A DNA stretch of 64,000 nucleotides from NCBI GenBank assembly GCA_002794735.1, contig NBAZ01000005.1, positions 1,178,001 through 1,242,000 on the forward strand, in the 5' to 3' direction. The translations under genes were made by a program, and so were the position numbers. Below are positions 55,001 through 64,000 of the stretch, piece after piece. Source of the DNA: Pyrrhoderma lamaoense. Lineage: Eukaryota > Basidiomycota > Agaricomycetes > Hymenochaetales > Hymenochaetaceae. Below the pieces are notes generated by a model. That model was given only the letters and a program-made list of their open reading frames with translations. It had not been told where the DNA came from and ran no database searches. Each line of letters starts with the position of its first letter. The first letter of the stretch is position 1.

Positions 55001-58000
55001 TGGGGTGGGGATGGGAGGTTCCGCGTGGCGCGGATCGTCGAGAAGATGCAGGAGGAGAAGGCGAACGGCGGATGGAAATGTAAAAGTATGGTTGAGGTTG
55101 AGAGGATTTTCAAAGAGTTCTTTAATTCCGTACGGGAATGTGTGGCTGCTTTATCTGCATCGGAAGGGTCCACGTCGGAGGTAGAAGAAGTTACTAAGCT
55201 TGCTGAGTACTGGAAGGAGCTTGCCAAGAAACCGCCCCGAATAAGATGTATTCGTAAGTAGTTTTTACTTCTTTTTTTAATATTGGAAGTGGGGATTCTG
55301 TGTTTTAGAGTTGTGTCCATGACGGACGGTGTTCATGTTGCATAACCGTGTTATTTTAGCAGAATTACTAACTTATTATGGTGTTTTATTTCTTTATTGT
55401 GTTTATGGTTTTAGTGTGAATCAGTTCATGTCGTTGTCGTTTGCTGCCGAATCAAGGAGGAAGGGGTTGTTTTCGCCGTACTATTGGACTCGACAGTCTC
55501 AAGCGAACTTGGGCCCACAAGTGCTTATACCATTATTGGTCCCAGAGTTGCTACCAACGGTAACACTCATCGACCGGTCACAACTAGTCCGAACGAAAAA
55601 GATGTCATACGAGTCGAATGTAGTGTTCAGCAATAGTAACGATATACCGGGTGTGACTTCACATCTTAAATTCGATTCTGACGGACAAATCAGGCCTGAG
55701 TTGCACAAACAGAGTCAGATGAACGATATGCGTGGAGGGTTGTTTGATCTTGGGGGTATGGTTCTTCCGGTCTTTGACGGTGAACTCCTGTTGTGTGTCG
55801 TTTCTAATCTGGAGGTGGCTTCGCAGCCTATAAATAGGATAGATGAGGTTGATGAGATGCAGCAACATGGTGTAGGGACAGATGTTGAGACTTCCTCGAC
55901 TGGGACAAATAGTGCCGCCCCTAGTAGGACTCCCTCAATACGTGTCAAATCTGCTGCAGCTGGGCTAGATAGGAAGAGTAGCCGGGATAGACGGGCTTCT
56001 TTACCTGCCTTGTCTCAACAGAGAACTCCTCCGGCCATCATGATCATCGAGCCTTATGGTGAACCAGCTTTGCACGCTGTCGTACAGGCAGGAACGCTCG
56101 ATGCGCTTGTACATTTTCTTGTTCACGGACTAGAAGGTGTAAGTGTAAGTGTCGCTGATGATAATGGGGAGATGTCTCTTAGAGAGAAGAGGACGAGAGC
56201 GGTGAAGGTTGAGCGAAGAGAGTTTGCGAAGATTTGGTGGAGCTCGTTCAGGAGCTTTGTATCACCGTATGTGTTCTTCCAGGTATGTAACAAGTTCTTG
56301 AGATTTTCTGTTATCTAGGTAGATCAAGTTGCTGACGAGTATTAAATTTTATTGTCTCTTTATTAGCTACTGAGAAAAGAATATCTTGCCACTTCGTCAC
56401 CTCGGAAATCTATCACTTCTGACGACCTGGCTAATTCGTGCAGGACAAGACTGTCAGTTATTAGAGTGATCTCTGAATGGCTACACACCGGGAATGGAGC
56501 TCAAGATGTTTTAGACGATATAGAATTGTATACAGCTTTGCATTCTTTCCTCACGACCCAGAATGACCACGATCTCATGAACGCAACGATTCTCGCGGAT
56601 GATACTGATGAAGCGAAGGAATTAATAGAGATACTTAGACAGTGCGAATCAGAACGTAAGCAGCTGGTGCATACGTTCATGTCGCAGACGATGCGTCCTC
56701 AGATTCGGCATGTACCTGTTAGAGGTTCCTCAACGAGATCTACTGTTCATAGCTTTGGGAAAGAGCCGCCACGGTTGGATGATATCACTCCGCTTGAGCT
56801 GGTGAATAACTTGGATGCTATGGCTTCTGCTGCGTTTAGGAGTGTAAATCAGGAAGATTTGTATGTGACAGCAGACCTACTTGAGGTTCAAACATCCGAT
56901 CGTACGGGATGGTTCCTCTCCCGAGAGCCGTTCTCCTCTTCAGAAGAGGTTGAAATCCAATCGTTTTATACGTTCTTATTAGAGACTGAGCCAACGTCGT
57001 TGATTGGAGAATTCTCCGATGACACGCTGTACAGGCTACTCCCTCCTGGTATCCGAGGACTCATCCGAGCGTTCAGTATCTTGCGGAAGTGGGTAATATG
57101 CTGTTTGACAGCGCCTCAAGTTGGGTGTATGGCTCGTCAGGCAAAGATGGAGAAGGTCTTACAAGCTATTGAGATTTGTCGATTAAGGAGTATTGAATCG
57201 TCTGGACCGAATACGCTCCCGCTGAGCGTCCCTGTGTTCGTTCGTTTGTTGAGGCCGTGTTAACCAGTGCTGTTGTTTCTCCCGAAAGTAGGGTGTTTGG
57301 GAGGGCGTGGCAGGCTGTTGCAAATGTGAGAGGCGTTCAGGTTGACTCATTGGCTTCTTTGTTATCGGTTAGGATGGTCGATCAGAGTGAGCTTTTGGGG
57401 ATGGAACATGAGAAGCTGACGGTTGATCCCGCCTGGTTACTTGAGAGGATGTTAGAGGTTATTAGTCTTGTGGACGTCCTTGATTCGCCGATGGAAATGG
57501 AGACGCCTTTGAGCTTGGTCAACTTCGATAAAAGGCGGTAAGCTCAGTTATTTGTGGTTCTCCGATTTATCTTTTTTTATATTAAATGTGGATCTAGACA
57601 ACTTTGTAACGTGGTTGTGAATGCATCTTCATATGCGTCGCGTGGTAGCCGTCAGCGAAGAGAGATGGACCGAACTGATTTCGAGAGGATGAACAAGATG
57701 GAACAAAAAGTTAATGAATCCATTCTTGATATCAGGATGCTAAAAGATGAGGCTCAAAGAGAAGCAGCAAACTTTGGTCCTCCATCTACTCCAAGCAGAA
57801 AGGGCGGAAACCGACCATTCCAGAGAAACGTAGCAGCGCAGCAAGAGAAAAACAAGCGCGACAGGTTCTTGAAAGAGAGGTTGATGAAGGAGAAGAGGCA
57901 TGAGCAGCATCGGATGGAAAGGAAAGAAGAGGACCTCAATCGTGCTATGGATATTCGAAATCAGGCTCAGACTGGGGGACATAAACATCAACGAAGCAAA

Positions 58001-59626
58001 CGGAGTATGTCTGCCTTGTTTAACCTCATGCGTCCTATCTCGACTGCGTTTACGTCTGAGAGTGGGCTAGTAACGAACGGACCGAGACGTACTGCTGCTG
58101 AACTCGATTTTGTAACGACTGGCAAGCCAGCGTTGGTGCTTAGCCTGGTAGACGCGAATGTGATAGCGTTCATTAATAACGAGCGGAGCTTTACGTTCCA
58201 GATAGATACTGAGGATGGTGGTCATTACCTCCTCCAAGCGTTATCAAAACACGATATGGGAAATTGGATGCAGGCGATTAGTAGTGCTGTTAAATCTTAC
58301 GCGCAGAGGAGGCTGACGTATATGGGTACTCCTGGACAAGTATTATTTGCGGATCATACGCAACCCGGACCTGCTGTTTCGGCGTCGAGAGATCCAAAAG
58401 CTGTGTTTGGTGTTGATCTTACGTTTTTGGTTAAGAGGGAAGCGGGAGGGGAGGAGGTTTCTCCGGATGCGGTGCCGAAGGTGCTTGAGTTGTGCTTACA
58501 GGAGATTGAGAAGCGAGGGTTGACGGAGCAGGGTATTTGTACGTTGCTGTATATTGTCCTCCGTCTATGTTTTTTTTGCTCATTATTTTATGTAAATTTT
58601 TAGACCGAGTTGCTGGAGCTACTTCAGAGGTTAATGCATTGAAGGAGGCTTTGAATAATGGTAATAGTTCAACCCATATCTTTCGGGATGAATGTTTTTT
58701 ATTTACTTACTGTTACACTTTACCTTTGATGGTTTAGGACAAAACACCATCGACGCGTTCACGGATATCAATGCCGTTTGTGGTGTTGTCAAATTTTGGT
58801 TCAGGACTCTACCGGAGACTGTTATCCCTGAGTTATTCTTTGAACCGATAGTTGAAGCTGCTCGTAAGTTGGACACGTCCTCCTGCCAATACTAACCTGG
58901 TTTGGTCTTCAGTGAAGCTAACTGGCCTTTATATTCTCGTAGGGATACCTGATCTTGACGAGCGGCTTGCGAAAATTCGAGAGATCATATACCTTTTCCC
59001 TCGCGCACATTTCTCTGTGCTCAAACGCCTCATTGAACATCTCGACCGGTAAGAAATATGTCTTCATGCACCTTCAGAGATGTGAACAGAATATGTCTGA
59101 CCCTTATATCGAACATATGATATAGTGTTATCGACTATGAAGATCAAAATCATATGACGCCCGATAATCTTGCAACGGTTCTTTCACCCAACTTGTTGCG
59201 TGCTCCGAATAATAACTTTGGATTGATTATGAAGAACATGGGTCCTATCACTGTTTTGTTCAAGGCTTTGATTACTCATGTAAGTTATGAATTCTTTTTT
59301 CTCTTTACGACTTTCTTTCTCCGATCTCCTTCCTTCAAGTATCTTTTACTGGGATATAAGATTTGCTAACATTTACAATATAGATGCACTACATATTTGA
59401 CGAAGGCATCGAAGAGGTTGAAGAAGATGAGGAAGAAGGTGAAGCAGATCCTCAAGACGCTGATGAGGATGGTGAGCTTGCGAATTCAGGAGACGATTAT
59501 AGCAAAATGGAAACGGCTATACTGGTTGTACCAGAGGTTGATCTTGGACCACGATTTACTGCTTCCCCTGAGACTGAGAAGCGGTTGCTGTTACCTGATG
59601 AGCCTTTGAGCAGTTCTCCCCCTTAA
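52094..59626 (+). CDS. BEM2: Bem2-like Rho GTPase-activating protein with RasGEF-like and PH domains
   Basis: A protein of about 2,100 residues in about ten exons. Order: Ser/Gln-rich N-terminus with MPAKRVHQL start; PH-like segment (NWKPYKMVLKGSKLYFY, ~53,450) split by an acidic loop; RasGEF N-domain (LVHFLVHGLE, FAKIWWSSFRSFVSP); CDC25/RasGEF-like domain (ITPLELVNNLDAMASAAFRS, SFVEAVLTSAVVSPESRVF); second PH domain (~58,090-58,300, ending NWMQAISSAVKSY); RhoGAP (GIYRVAG with the arginine finger after splicing, FWFRTLPETVIP, LSPNLLRAP); acidic C-terminus. This architecture is that of yeast Bem2, which acts on Rho1/Cdc42 in polarity and the cytoskeleton. The frame breaks near 57,228 without a convincing intron (see findings). 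The first intron (~52,276-52,350) is inferred from a frame change. Confidence 0.87.
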
Positions 59627-60442
59627 CGCCTAACATCACGCTTTTTATAAAAAATTTGTGTGAATTATATGACATGAACCTAATGTGAACCCCTTTTTTG
59701 GACTTTGAATTAACCCCCTACTATTAGCTCTCTTACTTAACGTTATTTTTTTTCTTGTGCTCTTTCATTTCGTTGCCACCTTTTTCTCGTGTCTTCTATT
59801 TCTTGCATTACATAGTCCCGCATATTTCATTTCGTTTTTTTCGGCTTTTTCTTTGAGGCTTTTTGAAGTGACTTTACAGGTTTTCGTTCTACCTCTTTAT
59901 TTTTCTTTTCTCATTCGGCTGCCTCTACAACTTTTTCCAATCGAATATCTATGGACATGTAAAACCCAACCCACCCGCATCCATCATTCTGTGATCTACA
60001 TCAATTAGTTTTTTTAGCATTTTATTTTCATTATATTATCACATTAATTTGATTCAATTTTTTCGAGAAAGTGCGAACTGCCGATGCGTGAAGTGCTTAG
60101 AAACGCGTTGTGTGTCCAAGTGTTGTTTGTGTGTAATACTGAATTACTGAACTAGTTAAGTGAGAGGAGGAATGATTATCTGTGTACGCGATAAGATAAA
60201 ATCTAGGGTGATTAGGTCATTTTTACACGCGTTCTTGGGATTCTCTGTCATCCATCGGCTGCTGAAATAACGCAAACTCTCTCTGACGCGGCTACTTCAC
60301 TTGTTTCTTCCGTCCTTCTCCCCAGCCTTTTACATCAAGAAAGGCTCTCTCTTTCTTATTCCAAAAAAGGGGAGTCTCAGTGGGGGGATAGATAGCTGTT
60401 AGGCTTGAAGGTTCCTCCAGGGAGGCCTGCTAGTTTATTGTA
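59627..60442. promoter_or_regulatory. Intergenic between Bem2-like gene and Lon
   Basis: T-rich (59640-60070) 3' flank followed by a CT-rich leader (60270-60360) before the Lon ATG. No gene or RNA recognised. Confidence 0.45.
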
Positions 60443-63400
60443 ATGGGCTTTAGTGCTTCATTCTTTACAGCAGCGAGGAGACCTGAAAAGGTCTACAGGG
60501 CACTATGTGAACCTGGACCCTCGTTTTCGCCTTTACATTCCCCACAGCAGCAATTTCGGAGAATTCATAATGCTCGGACACAGCTGATGGGGGGAACGAG
60601 TTTGAGGCAGAGTCAGCAACCGTTGGTGCTCGTACAGTTACGTTCGTTTTATTCTTCTGCACCTAATGGGTACATGAAGCCGACAAGTTGTGTGCGTCAA
60701 CCGAGGTGGATTAACTCCAGGAGTGGAAAACAGGATGACGGTAGTGATGGTGATAATGGAAGCAGTGGTGAGAGAGGAGGGGATAAGTCTGGAGGAGATA
60801 TAGAAGCTGGACAGTGTAATAATACTAATAATGTTAACGTTGAGGGTAAGGAGGCTGGTTCGGAGACTGCAGGGGAAAAAATGGGACAAGATGTTGAGCT
60901 TAATTCAACTGTGAGAATGAATTCTGGTGAAGATAGTTCTAAACCTCCACCACCATCCTCATCGCCTCCTGGACAAAATTCTTCGGGTAATGATGGGTCC
61001 AGCAATCCTCCGTCGTCGGGCTCTTCGTCAGGTCAAATGCCTCCTACTCCTCCTGGTCCGAACAGAGGTAGAGATAACCTGACTCAGGTGTCCAAACAAA
61101 CGGTTCCAGAAAGTTATCCCCAGGTCCTCGCTCTCCCTATCGCTCGTCGCCCTCTCTTCCCAGGATTCTACAAAGCAGTTGTTATTCGTAACCCAGGTGT
61201 CGTTGCTGCTATCAAAGACATGATGAAACGCGGTCAACCCTACCTAGGTGCTTTCCTTCTTAAAGACGAAAACACGGATAGCGATGTGATTACGGACGTT
61301 AACTCGGTACACCACGTCGGAGTTTTTGCCCAGATTACTAGCGTGTTTCCAGCTCAGGGACAGGGTAAGGATGATAAGGAAGAAGGCTTGACGGCTGTGC
61401 TTTATCCGCATAGGAGGATAAAGCTCACGAAGCTTATTAAGACTGGTTCTGGATCTGGTGCCTCAACTGGGACTGTTGTTAATGTGGAAGAAGGTTTGGA
61501 TGGTATGCCAACCCCTCCTGCTACTCCACCCCCGGTAGAAGAAAAGGAGAAACTGCAAGAAAGCGTTGCTAACCAACAGTCTGGTCGTAGGTGCTCTTCA
61601 ATATCTAGTGTGATCAGTAAATTCTGACATTTTTTATGAATATCTATCAGCACCTCTTCAAACGGCTTTCCTCCAGAACTATGATATCTCCCTTGTAGAT
61701 GTTGAGAATCTCGAAACTCGGCCATATAATAAGGATGATCAATATATTCGTGCCTTCATGTCCGAGATCGTATCTGTCTTTAAGGATATTGCTCAGTTGA
61801 ACCCTTTATTCCGAGATCAGATAACAAACTTCTCCATCAACCAAGTAGCTACGAACGTATTTGACGAACCTGATAAGCTAGCGGACTTTGCAGCTGCAGT
61901 CTCTACCGGCGAGGTGGGGGAACTCCAGGATGTCCTCGAAGCGCTAGACGTGGATGATCGACTTCGTAAGGCCTTGTTGGTTCTGAAAAAGGAGTTGATA
62001 AACGCACAACTTCAAAGCAAACTCTCCCGGGATGTTGACACGAAGATCGCGAAACGTCAGCGTGAGTACTATCTGATGGAGCAGCTGAAAGGTATCAAGA
62101 AGGAGTTAGGCATGGAATCGGACGGGAAGGATAAGCTCATTGAGAAATTCAAGGAACGTGCGAATTCATTGAAGATGCCCGAAGGCGTTCGCAAGGTATT
62201 CGACGAAGAACTTAACAAGCTTATGCATCTGGAACCTGCGGCTTCTGAAGCAAACGTCACCCGCAACTACCTTGATTGGCTTACTCAGGTAAAGGAGATA
62301 ATAGTAGATTATGGAACAATAGTAATATGCTAATTTTCCGATCCTGTTTTTCCATAGATTCCATGGGGTGTTCATTCAAAAGAGAATTACTCAATTGCCC
62401 ATGCAATGAAAGTTCTTGATGAAGATCACTATGGGTTGAAGGATGTCAAAGACCGAATTCTTGAATTCTTAGCAGTCGGGAAGTTGCGAGGTACCGTTGA
62501 GGGCAAAATCCTTTGTTTCGTTGGACCTCCTGGTGTTGGAAAGACATCTATCGGAAAGTCTATTGCACGTGCTCTGAATCGACAATTCTTCCGATTCTCA
62601 GTCGGAGGTTTGACTGACATTGCGGAAATTAAGGGCCATCGTAGGACATACGTTGGTGCACTTCCAAGTAAAATCATTCAAGCTCTGAAGCGTGTCGGAA
62701 CGGAGAATCCACTTATTCTTATTGATGAGGTGGATAAAATTGGAAAGGGATACAATGGAGATCCAGCAAGTGCTCTTCTTGAAATGTTAGACCCAGAACA
62801 GAACTCAGCTTTCTTGGATCACTAGTGAGTCCTCAACGAATTGAAATGCTTTAACGGATAATTAATATTTTTTAGTATGGATGTTCCTATCGACCTTTCC
62901 CGTGTCCTTTTCGTTTGCACTGCAAATGTGCTTGACACTATTCCTGCCCCCTTACTCGACCGTATGGAAGTTATGGAAGTTAGTGGCTATGTAACAGAAG
63001 AGAAAGAGGTCATTGCGGACAAGTACTTGAGCCCTCAGGCTAAGGAGGCTTCTGGTTTGAAAGATGCTGATGTACAACTTGATCCTGCCGCCGTAGAGGC
63101 CCTCATCAGACAATACTGTCGTGAAAGTGGTGTCCGAAACCTAAAAAAGCATATTGATAAGGTAATTCTCATGCTTCCCAAATTAACGCATCCTCATATT
63201 GATATCTTCTTTCTTAGATTTATCGTAAAGCAGCGCTTAATATTGTGAGAGAACTTGGTGAAGACGTCTTCCCCGAACCTAAGCCTGAAGTTGAAGCGAC
63301 TACTGCGGAAACTGAAACTAGCACTGCTGAAACACAGGAACCGGCAAGTAACGAGCCAAAAGAAACATCATCGAGTGATACAGAGACTCCAAAAGAACAA

Positions 63401-64000
63401 GAGAATGCTGTGACTACGGAAGAGCGAAAGCCTTTGAAGGTCCCAGAAACTGTGCACATCCGTATCACTCCGGAGAATCTCAAGGATTATGTTGGTCCTC
63501 CAGTCTATCATAAGGATAGGTTGTATGGATTTGCACCTCCACCCGGTGTAAGCAGTGGTCTTGGTTACCTTGGTAATGGTTCTGGCGCTCTCATGCCTAT
63601 TGAAGCTACAGTGAGTTTTAACGTTATAGTTTTGATTAAAAGGTGTTGTTTACTGATATCCACGAAAGAGTATGCCTGGCAAAGGGAGCCTTCAATTAAC
63701 AGGAAAGCTTGGCGAGGTTATTCGGGAGAGTGCCCAAATCGCACTTAGCTGGGTTAAGAGTCATGCATATGAACTAGGAATCACGGAAACGCCTAAAGAG
63801 CAGTTTATGACGGATATTGATGTGCATGTACACATGCCTGAAGGTAGCATTGGAAAAGAAGGTCCCAGCGCGGGTACGGCTCTTCTAACGGCGTTCGTTT
63901 CGTTATTCACAAAAACGAGGGTCCACCCTGATATCGGTAAGTCACTCTATGACTTACAACTATTCATCTGAATTTGAACTGATTGCATATACACCTCTAG
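60443..64000 (+). CDS. PIM1: Mitochondrial Lon protease (PIM1), 3' end outside window
   Basis: ATP-dependent protease of the mitochondrial matrix. The N-terminus [20 protein letters not shown] is Arg/Ser-rich with few acids, as in a presequence. It is followed by a low-complexity Gly/Ser/Asn/Pro region and the LON substrate domain ([18 protein letters not shown]). Then come the coiled helical part ([17 protein letters not shown]), Walker [16 protein letters not shown] (~62,524), Walker [11 protein letters not shown], sensor region, and an acidic Thr/Glu-rich insert (63,255-63,440) that is usual in fungal mitochondrial Lon. The protease domain includes [11 protein letters not shown] with the catalytic serine at ~63,870; the catalytic lysine lies past the window edge. 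Introns at about 61616-61650, 62289-62357, 62824-62875, 63160-63218, 63610-63671 and from ~63,935. The internal 5' part carries Pro-rich runs. Confidence 0.95.

Noticed and set aside
54247..55320. Minus-strand frame of 357 codons
   Set aside because: Antisense shadow of the Bem2-like coding exon, with no domain, no splice context and no promoter.

Overview
The window is nuclear DNA of a filamentous or yeast-like fungus, most probably a basidiomycete (Agaricomycotina favoured, not proven). The genes are full of short introns, mostly 45-65 nt with GT..AG ends and CTNAC/CTAAC-like branch points. Base composition is AT-rich between genes, intergenic tracts are CT/GA-rich, and there are no operons or ribosome binding sites. 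Two proteins carry an MLKL-N-terminal-like four-helix bundle of the kind common in mushroom genomes. All exon models below were made by eye from reading frame, splice signals and family knowledge.

Layout. 1-381: 3' end of a probable peroxisomal enoyl-CoA hydratase (+). 641-2106 and 10667-12985: two helical-bundle paralogues (+) with matching intron positions and phases. Between them lie a YVC1-type TRP cation channel (2561-5865, +), an unrecognised protein (5986-7984, -) and the DNA polymerase delta subunit POLD3/Cdc27 (8100-10121, +). 14638-20341 (-): one very large CaMKK/SNF1-activating-type kinase with a C-terminal tail of about 950 residues. 20342-24764 is gene-poor and carries a block of adjoining palindromes. 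24765-27534 (-) is a FetB/ALS3-like (UPF0014) membrane protein, divergent from a YggS/PROSC pyridoxal-phosphate homeostasis protein (27724-28912, +). Then come the PP1 inhibitor YPI1/PPP1R11 (29348-30224, -), an STK32/YANK kinase (31921-33986, -), and the divergent galactose pair aldose 1-epimerase (35139-37581, -) and galactokinase (38447-40659, +).

40.7-51.3 kb is the oddest part. It is a decayed tandem array in which galactokinase relics alternate with a repeat module. Two copies of a block of about 1.9 kb (42.24-44.15 and 47.62-49.53 kb, offset 5375 bp) are nearly identical, although the sequence on both sides has drifted strongly. Each block has a TATA-box promoter-like start and three 160-170 bp sub-repeats that can fold into hairpins.

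52094-59626 (+) is a Bem2-like protein (PH, RasGEF-like and RhoGAP domains) with a likely one-base frame break at about 57.23 kb. 60443 to the right edge (+) is mitochondrial Lon protease (PIM1), cut off by the window.

Functional links are limited. The mutarotase and galactokinase catalyse successive steps of galactose use from one shared intergenic region. The CaMKK-like kinase and YPI1 would both bear on SNF1/PP1 glucose signalling. The rest is ordinary housekeeping. The best candidates for something undescribed are the helical-bundle paralogue pair, the galactokinase-relic/hairpin-repeat array, and the low-complexity kinase tail.
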